A DNA stretch of 64,000 bases, taken from NCBI GenBank assembly GCA_017744715.1, contig JAGIAT010000001.1, positions 806,001-870,000 on the forward strand. The letters run 5' to 3'. The translations under genes were made by a program, and so were the position numbers. Shown one piece after another: positions 43,654 to 51,533 of this stretch. Origin of the DNA: Niabella sp. (lineage in GTDB: Bacteria > Bacteroidota > Bacteroidia > Chitinophagales > Chitinophagaceae). The notes below the pieces were generated by a model. The model did not search any database, had not been told where the DNA came from, and saw only the letters and a program-made list of their open reading frames with translations. The first letter of the stretch is position 1. Every line of letters starts with the position of its first letter.

Positions 43654-44226
43654 ATGATGCATCACCTGCTCACATATCTACGATCCCTTGCTTCGCTTTC
43701 TGATGAAAGCTGGCAGCTGTTACAGCCGGCGTTGAAACGGAAGCACGTTGCTAAAAATGAGCTGCTGTTAAAAGAAGGTGCGGTTTGCCAGTCGTTGTAT
43801 TTTATTGAAAAGGGTTATTGCAGAAGTTACCACCTGGCGGATGGCCTGGAAAAAAATACCGGGTTCTTTTTTGAAAACGATATGGCCACCAATATCAGCA
43901 GTTTTGGAAGCGGGTTGCCGTCGGAATATTTTATAGCGGCCGGCGAACCGCTGGAAGTGATCGTTTTTGATAAACAGCTTTTACAGGAGGCAGGAAAAAA
44001 AGCACCGGAAATTGAAACGGCCGGGCGCTGCTGCATCCGCTTGTTTGCGGCAAAGCAGGAAGCTTTCTCAAACCTGTTTCGGCTTTATACCGCTAAAGAG
44101 CGGCTGGCCGCTATTGAAGAACGGTATCCCTTTATGTTACAGCGGGTTCCGTTAACCCAACTGGCTTCGTTCCTGGGTGTAGCCCGCGAAACCCTGAGCC
44201 GCATAAGAAGCCGGCGGGTTCTTTGA
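43654..44226 (+). CDS. Crp/Fnr family transcriptional regulator
   Basis: The 190-residue protein has an N-terminal cyclic-nucleotide-binding-type beta-roll (about 20-115, LLLKEGAVCQSLYFIEKGYC) and a C-terminal helix-turn-helix (about 150-188). The helix-turn-helix reads LTQLASFLGVARETLSRIRS. The recognition helix RETLSR keeps the Arg-Glu and terminal Arg pattern of E. coli CRP (RETVGR), which reads TGTGA. An exact TGTGA-N6-TCACA site lies 12 bp after this gene's stop codon. Phosphate-binding residues of true cAMP receptors are not evident, so the ligand is open. Confidence 0.92.
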   Translation: MMHHLLTYLRSLASLSDESWQLLQPALKRKHVAKNELLLKEGAVCQSLYFIEKGYCRSYHLADGLEKNTGFFFENDMATNISSFGSGLPSEYFIAAGEPLEVIVFDKQLLQEAGKKAPEIETAGRCCIRLFAAKQEAFSNLFRLYTAKERLAAIEERYPFMLQRVPLTQLASFLGVARETLSRIRSRRVL

Positions 44227-44237
44227 TGCGGGCATTT

Positions 44238-44253
44238 TGTGATAATTGTCACA
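44238..44253 (+). promoter_or_regulatory. Crp/Fnr-type operator TGTGATAATTGTCACA
   Basis: Perfect TGTGA (44238-44242) and TCACA (44249-44253) arms with a 6-nt spacer match the canonical CRP site. The centre at 44245.5 is about 40 bp upstream of the transcript start predicted from the -7 box at 44275. That is the class II activator position. The regulator gene is immediately upstream. Confidence 0.75.
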
Positions 44254-44274
44254 CCATTTTTTCTCCCGGCGTTA

Positions 44275-44282
44275 TAGCTTTG
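44275..44282 (+). promoter_or_regulatory. Promoter -7 element of the NTF2-like gene
   Basis: TAGCTTTG is an exact TAnnTTTG, 23 bp before the ATG at 44306. No TTTG is found at -33; that place is taken by the flank of the Crp-type site, as expected for an activator-dependent promoter. Confidence 0.6.
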
Positions 44283-44305
44283 TAATGCTATTAAAATAAC
44301 ACAGT

Positions 44306-44650
44306 ATGAATCACAACGCAACAACAATTGTATCCCAATTTATTGAGGAGCTCAATAATGAAAACTTTCCGGGCGCAAGGAAGGCGCTGCATGATGATTT
44401 TGTATTTGAAGGAGTGCTGGGGAAAAGGGAAGGGGCAGACCTTTACATAAAGGAAATGTCGCAAATGAAGCTGAAATATGAAGTACTGCAATCCTTCGGG
44501 AGTGGTGAAGATGCATGCCTCTGGTACCATATCGACATGAATGGTAAGAAGATCCTGGCCTCCGGCTGGTATCATACGGAGGCCGGGAAAATCCGGTCAT
44601 TTAAAGTGGTATTTGATCCAAGGCCGTTGCTGGATTCCGGACAAAAATAA
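44306..44650 (+). CDS. NTF2-like / SnoaL-type small protein
   Basis: The 114-residue single-domain protein has the alpha-helix then curved-sheet pattern of the NTF2 superfamily: TIVSQFIEELNNENFPGARKALH, then DDFVFEGVLGKREGADLYIKEM, and strands ending GKIRSFKVVFDP. Members are ligand-binding proteins or small isomerases and hydrolases, and no catalytic set can be read with confidence. It is probably the direct target of the neighbouring Crp/Fnr regulator through the site at 44238. Confidence 0.8.
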   Translation: MNHNATTIVSQFIEELNNENFPGARKALHDDFVFEGVLGKREGADLYIKEMSQMKLKYEVLQSFGSGEDACLWYHIDMNGKKILASGWYHTEAGKIRSFKVVFDPRPLLDSGQK

Positions 44651-44677
44651 GTAGGTGCAGTATGCCTTTACGGTTTA

Positions 44678-45916
44678 TCAGGCGATGGTCATTGATGTAC
44701 GCCAGATATTCCATCCTGTTTTTGTTTTTTCAATAATGTATCCGGAACTGCTGGTCAAATAGCTGATGCGTAGCAGAAATTTGTTTTCATCACCGTCGCA
44801 AGGGAAAAGCATTGAAAGCCGGTATTGGATGAACGGAGCCGGGAATTTTGTTTTATAGGCTTCATATTCTGTTGTAGACATAATGATGGCTGTTCTGTTT
44901 TGCAGGTTGAGGTGTTGCAAATCCTGGTCGTTGGAAACAATCAGCAGCCATTCTTTTTTCTTATGTATCGGGTCAATTTGATCGGAGAAGCGATCCGGTG
45001 GAAATTGAAGGGGTTTTGATAAATCGATATGCATAAAATGCCCCGCTATAAAATCGGGTCCTTCAAGCAATGCCTGATAAAGAACCGCCTTTGCCGAAGA
45101 AATGCTTTTATATCTTGGATTGGTGTCTGTTTTGTCATTGATGCCGTCGTTATCTGTATCCGGATTCAACGGATCGAGAAGCATTTTGTATTCTTCGATA
45201 TCGGAGAGGCCGTCATTATCAGAATCTTTGATTAATCCCTTAATATCCATCTGTACGATAACAGCGGTATCCAGTTCTTCAAACATTGGGGGGAGGGGAT
45301 GAATGCGCTGGGATGATTGGCGCACAAAACAGGCAGCAATCTGAAGGGTGTCCTTGTTTTTCCATAGGGGAATGGAAGAACGTTCTTTGAATGCATAAAA
45401 GAAGCCGTTGGTTAAACCGGTGTAGTAATGGTTCCAATGTTTACCACTGTCATTTGAAAGCGCGATCCAATATCCGGTTCCGCCATGCACAAAATCATCG
45501 TATATATCTGAACAGTAAACGACTGCCAGTTTGGGCCCTAATTGCTCTGTTCTTATAATGGCGGAAGCTTCAACCGGCGGAAGGGGCATGGCCGTTTGAT
45601 ACGGATCTTTTATGGCTCCAGATTGATCCGGTTGAGAAGCATTCCGTATGCTGATATATTCAAACGGAACTCTTTTAACAGCATTGAGCGCTGCTGGTCT
45701 GAATTTTTTGTCGAGCACTTTAGACACGCTGTCGTCATATTTTTTCTGCACGCTGCTTTTGCCGTCCATCTCGAATGGAGAAAAAACAAATGTTGGGTTT
45801 AGTGGCATTTCCGGCGCCTGTACATCCGGTTCTGCAGTACTGTTACAGGAAGCAATAAAAATAGTTAAGAACCAGCAACCGAAGGTTATCGATCGAGTAA
45901 ATAAAACAGCCATCAT
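44678..45916 (-). CDS. Lipoprotein with thrombospondin type 3-like calcium repeats, function unknown
   Basis: The 412-residue protein has a hydrophobic leader and FIASC lipobox (MMAVLF start; the second Met is equally possible). Two adjacent DxDxDG loops, DSDNDGLSDIEE and DTDNDGINDKTD (about residues 233-262), form thrombospondin type 3-type calcium-binding repeats, which often link domains in Bacteroidota exported proteins. The flanking parts, including TEQLGPKLAVVYCSDIYDDF and the tail SSGYIIEKTKTGWNIW, have no family I recognise. It faces the NTF2-like gene with 27 bp between stops. Confidence 0.75.
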   Translation of the reverse strand: MMAVLFTRSITFGCWFLTIFIASCNSTAEPDVQAPEMPLNPTFVFSPFEMDGKSSVQKKYDDSVSKVLDKKFRPAALNAVKRVPFEYISIRNASQPDQSGAIKDPYQTAMPLPPVEASAIIRTEQLGPKLAVVYCSDIYDDFVHGGTGYWIALSNDSGKHWNHYYTGLTNGFFYAFKERSSIPLWKNKDTLQIAACFVRQSSQRIHPLPPMFEELDTAVIVQMDIKGLIKDSDNDGLSDIEEYKMLLDPLNPDTDNDGINDKTDTNPRYKSISSAKAVLYQALLEGPDFIAGHFMHIDLSKPLQFPPDRFSDQIDPIHKKKEWLLIVSNDQDLQHLNLQNRTAIIMSTTEYEAYKTKFPAPFIQYRLSMLFPCDGDENKFLLRISYLTSSSGYIIEKTKTGWNIWRTSMTIA

Positions 45917-46021
45917 TGAAAAATATTATTGGTCTGTTTATAGGATCCCTGTTCCGCTACAATTCCATAAATAACGAAGTATGTTGCTGGCTACACATTC
46001 AAATCCTGTTCATGAAATACC

Positions 46022-47344
46022 TTAGATCCTTGCCCGGTTCTTCAGTTCGAGGTATTTGTTGATGGTATTTACGGTCAGTTGCTGGGGCGTGGTAAGAATG
46101 CCCAGGATGCCGTTCTGCTGCAGTTCCTTGATCATTTGCCGCTTTTCAAAGGCGAATTTTTCAGCAATGGTTTTGATATATACTTCTTCAAGATTGGAAG
46201 CGGAAGATTCGATGAGTCCTTTGATGGCCGTATTTTCAAAAATCACTACCAGCAACAGGTGGTAATGGGCCATTTTTTTTAATGCGGGCATTTCCCGTTG
46301 CAGGCTTTCGATCGATTCAAAATTAGTAAAGAGCACCAGCAGGCTGCGGCTGTTGATCTTGTTCCGGATCACGGTGTACAGTTTTTCATAATCGGCTTCC
46401 AGGAAGCGGGTTTCCTGTTGATAAAGCGTTTCCAGGATCCGGCTGATATGCCCCGGCCGCTTGTCTGCCGGAACAAAGCTGTCCAGGCTTTCTGCAAAAG
46501 TGATCAGCCCGGCTTTATCCTGTTTTACAAGGGAAATATTGGAAAGCACGAGCGAAGCATTGATGGCGTAATCCAGCAGCGTCATGCCCTCAAAGGGCAT
46601 TTTCATTACCCGCCCTTTATTGATGATGCAGAATACCTGCTGGCTTCTTTCATCGGTGTAGTTGTTCACCATGATATTCCCCTTGCGTCCTGTAGCCTTC
46701 CAGTTGATGGTGCGGTAGTCGTCGCCGCGCACATATTCTTTAATGTGCTCAAATTCCATGCTATGGCCCAGCCGGGGTGAGCGTTTTACGCCGGCTTCCT
46801 GCAGGCGGTTGCTGATGGCCAGCAGCTGGAACCGGCGCATCTGTACAAAAGACGGATATACTTTGGTGGTTTTCTGTGCAGGGATGGTGAACCTGCGGGT
46901 AACCAGGCGCAACGGGGCTGTAACAAACACCCGGATGTCGTGAAAGGTATAGGCACCCCGGGTTAACGGCTTTACTTCGTAATGGATATCCGTTCCCTGG
47001 TTGCCTGCCAGGGATGTATGCCGCACCCAGTTCCGCTCCTGGAATTGAACCGGCAATTCATCGATAACGGAAAGCGCAACGGGGTAGGGGTAATTGTTGA
47101 ACAGATGCAGACTGATCCGGTTTGCATCACCGATACTCAAACGGTCAGGCGTGGTGCGGGTGGCTATAATGCCGTTCCGTTTCCGGTAAACCAACAGGGC
47201 GTCTATCAGTACTGCAACGGAAAGAAACAGCAGCAGCAGCGAAGCGATGGCATAAAGCTGTGGTACAAAATAACTGGCGATAAAGCACAATGCCAGTGCG
47301 CCGCCGATATAGTAAACGATTTTATTGAGGTAAAAGGATTGCAA
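46022..47344 (-). CDS. DUF58 domain protein of the MoxR cluster
   Basis: The 440-residue protein has two N-terminal spans (about 9-27 and 29-50) and then a cytoplasmic or periplasmic DUF58 region. Its hallmark block is SMEFEHIKEYVRGDDYRTINWKATGR, followed by a von Willebrand A-like fold without a clear MIDAS (VFCIINKGRVMKM). DUF58 proteins accompany MoxR ATPases and are thought to take part in chaperone-like assembly or maturation of envelope complexes. It is the last gene of the minus-strand cluster, 89 bp after moxR across a repeat tract. Confidence 0.9.
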   Translation of the reverse strand: MQSFYLNKIVYYIGGALALCFIASYFVPQLYAIASLLLLFLSVAVLIDALLVYRKRNGIIATRTTPDRLSIGDANRISLHLFNNYPYPVALSVIDELPVQFQERNWVRHTSLAGNQGTDIHYEVKPLTRGAYTFHDIRVFVTAPLRLVTRRFTIPAQKTTKVYPSFVQMRRFQLLAISNRLQEAGVKRSPRLGHSMEFEHIKEYVRGDDYRTINWKATGRKGNIMVNNYTDERSQQVFCIINKGRVMKMPFEGMTLLDYAINASLVLSNISLVKQDKAGLITFAESLDSFVPADKRPGHISRILETLYQQETRFLEADYEKLYTVIRNKINSRSLLVLFTNFESIESLQREMPALKKMAHYHLLLVVIFENTAIKGLIESSASNLEEVYIKTIAEKFAFEKRQMIKELQQNGILGILTTPQQLTVNTINKYLELKNRARI

Positions 47345-47433
47345 GGAGTGATCTGAGATTTGAGAATTCAGAATTGAGTTTTGAGACTTGAGATTCGGGA
47401 ATTCAGAATTGAGATTTAGAATTTATGATTTCG
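47345..47433. repeat. Low-complexity GAATTCAGAATTGAG tract
   Basis: The spacer between the MoxR and DUF58 genes contains GAATTCAGAATTGAG twice (47364-47378 and 47399-47413, 35 bp apart), among TTGAGA/TTTGAGA units. It is palindrome-free at larger scale and has no coding potential. Confidence 0.6.
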
Positions 47434-48411
47434 TTATCTCGGTATTTCCAGCCCGTTGATCATTTGCTTAATGATCTCGTTCTCCGTAATACCTTCCATT
47501 TCTTTTTCGGGTGAAAGGATGATGCGGTGTCTTAAAACGGGGGCGGCTACCGCCAGTACGTCATCCGGGGTAACAAAATCCCGGCCGCTGATGGCCGCCA
47601 TGGCTTTGGAGGCGTTCATGATCGACAGGGAGGCCCGTGGCGAGGCACCTAGGTAGATCGCCTTGTTGTTCCGCGTTTGATGTACCAGTTTTGCAATAAA
47701 GCCCAGGAGTTTTTCCTCGATGATGATCGCTTTTACCTGCTGCCGGAGTTCATTGATCGCTGCGCCTGTTAACGCTTGCCGGATGCTGTTCAGCGGACTG
47801 TGGTTGCCCAATTCATGAAACCGGCTGAGGATCTGCAACTCTTCTTCTTCGGTGGGGTAAGGCACTTCTATTTTAAAAAGAAAGCGATCCAGCTGGGCTT
47901 CGGGCAGGCGATAGGTACCTTCCTGCTCAATGGGGTTTTGTGTAGCAATAACCATAAAGGGGGCATCCATGGTATAGGTTTTCCCATCTACAGAAACCTG
48001 CCGTTCTTCCATTACTTCCAACAGTGCCGCCTGTGTTTTGGCAGGAGCGCGGTTGATCTCGTCTACCAGTACAATATTACCAAACACGGGGCCTTTCTTG
48101 AATTCAAAGCGAACGTCTGCAGGGTTAAATACAGGTGTTCCGATTACGTCGGAAGGCATCAGATCCGGTGTGAACTGGATGCGCGAAAAAACGGCATTTA
48201 CAGCGCGGGCAACCAGTTTGGCCGTAAGCGTTTTGGCAACGCCGGGTACGCCCTGTATGAGCACATGTCCGTCGGCCAGCAGTGCGGTAATGATGAGGCG
48301 GACCATTTCATCCTGGCCGATAATGATCTTTTTAATTTCATCGGTGATCTTTATAACGGCCTGGTTAAGGTCGCTGAGATTGACACGGTTTTCAAAAATC
48401 GGTTCTTCCAT
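47434..48411 (-). CDS. MoxR family AAA+ ATPase
   Basis: The 325-residue protein has Walker A GVPGVAKT (54-61), Walker B ending Asp117-Glu118 in VLVDEINRAPAK, and sensor/arginine-finger blocks (MVIATQNPIEQEGTYRLPEAQLDRF). This is the MoxR/RavA clade of AAA+ chaperones. I use ATG 48411 (MEEPIFENRV), 10 bp after the upstream stop; the in-frame ATG at 48447 would overlap that gene by 26 bp. It probably drives remodelling of the DUF58/DUF4350 membrane partners encoded beside it. Confidence 0.95.
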   Translation of the reverse strand: MEEPIFENRVNLSDLNQAVIKITDEIKKIIIGQDEMVRLIITALLADGHVLIQGVPGVAKTLTAKLVARAVNAVFSRIQFTPDLMPSDVIGTPVFNPADVRFEFKKGPVFGNIVLVDEINRAPAKTQAALLEVMEERQVSVDGKTYTMDAPFMVIATQNPIEQEGTYRLPEAQLDRFLFKIEVPYPTEEEELQILSRFHELGNHSPLNSIRQALTGAAINELRQQVKAIIIEEKLLGFIAKLVHQTRNNKAIYLGASPRASLSIMNASKAMAAISGRDFVTPDDVLAVAAPVLRHRIILSPEKEMEGITENEIIKQMINGLEIPR

Positions 48412-48421
48412 TCTATTATTT

Positions 48422-49642
48422 TTAAACGCTCTTATAAAATTTTTCAATGTTTGTCTGCAACTGGATCAGATCAGCATCCGGAACGACCCCTTCATTGCTT
48501 ATCTGTTTGATCTGATAAACAATTGCCGTTACCAGCGATGTATCGGCTCCGCTTTTATCGCTTACTTCCCGTATAAAGGCCTCATCCAGCTCCTTTGAAA
48601 AGATATGATATTTATTCCGCAGGTGCTCCATAAAATAGGCACTCATTTTTTGAGCCAGGTTCACATTATCTTTCTTATCATAATACAGCAGGCCCATTGT
48701 TTTTACGAAATCCAGGGTGTCGTTTTTCAGCGGTGCTACCCGGGGAATAAAGCGCTGCCGCCGCCGCATTTCCAACAACGCAAAGATCAGCAGCAGGGCA
48801 AGGGCCAGCAGAATGCCGCTGCGAAATGCCTGTTGCTGCATAATAGACGCAAACCAGCCATTTTTATTGTCGCTGTCATAACTCCGCTTGCGGTAATATT
48901 CATCCCATATGATGGTATGGGTATTAGACGGGATCATTGAAAATACCTGGCTGAAATATTCGATGTTGTTTTGATACAACAGGAAGTAATTGCTGAAACT
49001 TAACGGGGAAAGGTGCAGGAACAACCGGCCTTTTCCTTTTTTAAGCTGAATGAAGTTAGCCCGGCCTTCATTTCCCCGCCCAAGAATACGGGTGGTGCTT
49101 TTGTTTGTTCTTACAAAATAGCCTTCCAATGCCACGCCGGGATAACTGGCCGTGTAGTTTTTGGGAAAGGGGCCGGCGTCCAGTTCCACCTGCATGCTGT
49201 CGGGCCCGTAATCGGCAAAAGGGTAAGACCGTATGGGACCAACACTGGCCCTGCCGTCGATCAGGTTTTCCAGCTCATCACCGGGGCGAAAACAACTTAT
49301 AAATGCCGTATTACCTGCTTCAATAAAACGGATCAGGGCATCCAGCTCATAGGTGGAAATGCCAAACTGAGGCCCGATGCTGATGAAAAGCCGCCCCGAA
49401 ATTTCCTGGTTTAACAGGGTGTCCTGCAGGAAGTTTTTTGTATTTGAAACGAGGCGGGCTGCCGGGAAAAAACGTTTTATACCCTGGTGCGCTACATAAG
49501 TGCCATAGGGATTCTTGTCTTCTTTTTTTAAGGAAACAAAGGTGCTGACCGCCTTAGCGGTCTTTTTCCCAGGCCGTACGAACAGGAAAAAGACAGTACC
49601 AACCAGCAAAAGCAACAAGAAATATGGAGCGTATTTTTTCAA
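48422..49642 (-). CDS. DUF4350 domain membrane protein of the MoxR cluster
   Basis: The 406-residue protein has a span at about 4-24 (YFLLLLLVGTVFFLFV) and a second at about 270-290 (ILLALALLLIFALLEM). Between them is a roughly 240-residue extracytoplasmic DUF4350 domain (NPYGTYVAHQGIKRFFP, GRLFISIGPQFGIS). The cytoplasmic tail contains FVKTMGLLYYDKKDNVNLAQKM. It lies between the DUF4129 and MoxR genes (14-bp and 10-bp gaps). Function unknown; conserved membership of this cluster is the main clue. Confidence 0.87.
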   Translation of the reverse strand: MKKYAPYFLLLLLVGTVFFLFVRPGKKTAKAVSTFVSLKKEDKNPYGTYVAHQGIKRFFPAARLVSNTKNFLQDTLLNQEISGRLFISIGPQFGISTYELDALIRFIEAGNTAFISCFRPGDELENLIDGRASVGPIRSYPFADYGPDSMQVELDAGPFPKNYTASYPGVALEGYFVRTNKSTTRILGRGNEGRANFIQLKKGKGRLFLHLSPLSFSNYFLLYQNNIEYFSQVFSMIPSNTHTIIWDEYYRKRSYDSDNKNGWFASIMQQQAFRSGILLALALLLIFALLEMRRRQRFIPRVAPLKNDTLDFVKTMGLLYYDKKDNVNLAQKMSAYFMEHLRNKYHIFSKELDEAFIREVSDKSGADTSLVTAIVYQIKQISNEGVVPDADLIQLQTNIEKFYKSV

Positions 49643-49656
49643 GCGATTAATAGTGA

Positions 49657-50451
49657 TTATAGTTTTTGTTTGAGTTGCTGGAAGGTGTTGTTTATTTTCT
49701 GATACATGTTCTCGGTAACATCAAACAAGCCGTACCAGCTGTATTCATAGTGACGCGTGGCCGTAAAAAAATCATCATAGTAATGGCTGGAGCGCATCTG
49801 AAGCAGGTATTCAATATTTGTTTTATCAGGTAAAAAATGGATCAGTTGCCGGTCGGAAAGTTTTTTTAAAAGCTCAAGGTATTGCAGGCGGATCGCCAGC
49901 CGGTAGTTTTTTTGTTGTAAGGCCTGGCGGATGGAAGCCGTGTAATCGATAGAGAAAATATCCTGCGGGGCATCCTTGACCACCGTTGTATGGGGTGTGG
50001 TACTTTTTTTCCGGAACAGGATAAAGTTATGCGATGCCAGGTACCATGTCAGCAATACGATAAAAACGGCAACAGCAATATAAGGGAGCACTTCAAAAAA
50101 CACGGTCCAGGCGCCGGAGCGCCGGTGCGGAGTACCTGTTTCTTCTTGTTGGCCCCTGGACGGCTTCAAACCGGTTTTTACATAATGAAAAGCATCGTCT
50201 TCCTGCAGCTTACGCGTGAAGTCGCCCGGCATCTGCCGGATGCTGTGCTGTTCGTTTTCAAACCCTTCCACCGGGTCGAACGATGCGGTACCTTCACTGT
50301 CGGCTGCTTCTACCGGGGCATCGCTGGTTGCAGGAGGTTCCAATACGGTTGCCACCGAGTCTGCTTCCTGCTGGGCAATACAGGGCGTGCCGGATAACAG
50401 CAGTCCGAAGCAGGCCAAACGGCATATCGTCTTTACAAGATTACGCATCAC
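49657..50451 (-). CDS. DUF4129-like membrane protein of the MoxR cluster
   Basis: The 264-residue protein has a signal peptide (MMRNLVKTICRLACFGLLL to PCIAQ), a charged extracytoplasmic segment, and one span at about 121-142 (VLPYIAVAVFIVLLTWYL). The cytoplasmic DUF4129-type tail follows, with RLAIRLQYLELLKKLSDRQLI and a later EYSWYGLF. The tail motif is what defines the family. It overlaps the upstream SpoIIM gene by 11 bp, implying translational coupling. Confidence 0.82.
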   Translation of the reverse strand: MMRNLVKTICRLACFGLLLSGTPCIAQQEADSVATVLEPPATSDAPVEAADSEGTASFDPVEGFENEQHSIRQMPGDFTRKLQEDDAFHYVKTGLKPSRGQQEETGTPHRRSGAWTVFFEVLPYIAVAVFIVLLTWYLASHNFILFRKKSTTPHTTVVKDAPQDIFSIDYTASIRQALQQKNYRLAIRLQYLELLKKLSDRQLIHFLPDKTNIEYLLQMRSSHYYDDFFTATRHYEYSWYGLFDVTENMYQKINNTFQQLKQKL

Positions 50452-51418
50452 CGGCGGTGCCCTCCTTTAGGATCCGGTTGCTTCTGCGGAACAGCTGAAC
50501 CGGGTAGATGATAAAATACCAGATCACAAAAAGAACGGAGGCCGCTGTTAGGAATGTGGTAAACCAGGATGCGTTATTATATAGCCTTGTGAAAAGACCT
50601 TCGAAAAAGGCAGCGATGATAAATGCCGGTAAAATGCCGATCATGATCTTAACACCATCCTTTGCGCCTTCTCCAAAAGCCTCCATCCGCTTTTTAGTAC
50701 CCGGGAACAGGAAACTTTTTCCCAAAACAAAACCGGCTGCACCGGCCAGGATAATGGCTGTGATCTCCAGCGTACCATGCACAAACACAACAAGCCAGAA
50801 TTGAATGCCCAATCCTTTTGATGCAAATAACTGATCAAAAATACCAATCATGGCGCCGGTTTCGGCCAGTTTGTACATGGTGGGAATGCCGCAAAAAATA
50901 CCGGAAACAAAAAAGAAAAAGGCCACCCGTATATTGTTGATCATAATACCCAGCCAGCTTAGTACCGGGTTGCCGGTTTCATAAATGCCAAAAGGGTTAC
51001 CATCTGCAATATTGTCCATGGTTTTTTGCACATAATTATCGCCAAAAAAATTATTGGCCAGTTCCGGGTCCTTTGCGGCCATAAAAAAAGCCAGCAGGAA
51101 AAATACCGTAAACAATACAAAGGCAAACAAAACGGCCCTGCGTTGTTTATAGATTACCATTGGCAGCTCATATTTCCAGAAATACCCGATCCGGCTGGAG
51201 TCTTCCTTATGGTTCTGATAAATACCCAGGTACATGTCGGATGCCTGCTTATTCAGATATTGTGTGGTTTTGCTGGTAGGATAAAAAGTTTTGGCATAAG
51301 CCAGGTCATCTACCAGCTGTGTAAAAGAGCGCGCCAGCTCATCGGGTGTCCCCGGAGGTTCCTGTTGGTTTTTCAGCCAGCGGTCTTTATTCTTTTTAAT
51401 AAACAGTGCTTCTCTCAA
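50441..51418 (-). CDS. SpoIIM/DUF95 family membrane protein
   Basis: The 325-residue protein is in the stage II sporulation M family, with about six spans. It includes GIFCGIPTMYKLAETGAMIG, VVFVHGTLEITAIILAGAAGF and KIMIGILPAFIIAAFFEGLFTR, the family core. I choose a TTG start at 51418 (LREALFIKKNKDRW, where relatives read MREALF). The ATG further upstream (51535) would precede the promoter seen at 51434-51463 and overlap the RDD start. It is the first gene of the MoxR cluster, with no relation to sporulation. Confidence 0.85.
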   Translation of the reverse strand: MREALFIKKNKDRWLKNQQEPPGTPDELARSFTQLVDDLAYAKTFYPTSKTTQYLNKQASDMYLGIYQNHKEDSSRIGYFWKYELPMVIYKQRRAVLFAFVLFTVFFLLAFFMAAKDPELANNFFGDNYVQKTMDNIADGNPFGIYETGNPVLSWLGIMINNIRVAFFFFVSGIFCGIPTMYKLAETGAMIGIFDQLFASKGLGIQFWLVVFVHGTLEITAIILAGAAGFVLGKSFLFPGTKKRMEAFGEGAKDGVKIMIGILPAFIIAAFFEGLFTRLYNNASWFTTFLTAASVLFVIWYFIIYPVQLFRRSNRILKEGTAGDA

Positions 51419-51433
51419 GCAAAAGATTTTTGC

Positions 51434-51463
51434 CAAAATACAATTTTTATTTAAGAAGATCAA
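51434..51463 (-). promoter_or_regulatory. Promoter of the SpoIIM-MoxR-DUF58 cluster
   Basis: On the minus strand TTG (51461-51463) is separated by 20 nt from TATTTTG (51434-51440), a close match to the -33/-7 pattern. It is 15 bp before the TTG start codon at 51418, and thus also argues for that start. Confidence 0.5.
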
Positions 51464-51533
51464 TCCTGCCGGGTAAATAATCGTAGGGCATATAATAATT
51501 AAAACGTATTTTGCCTGGTAAAACACTTGCTCC

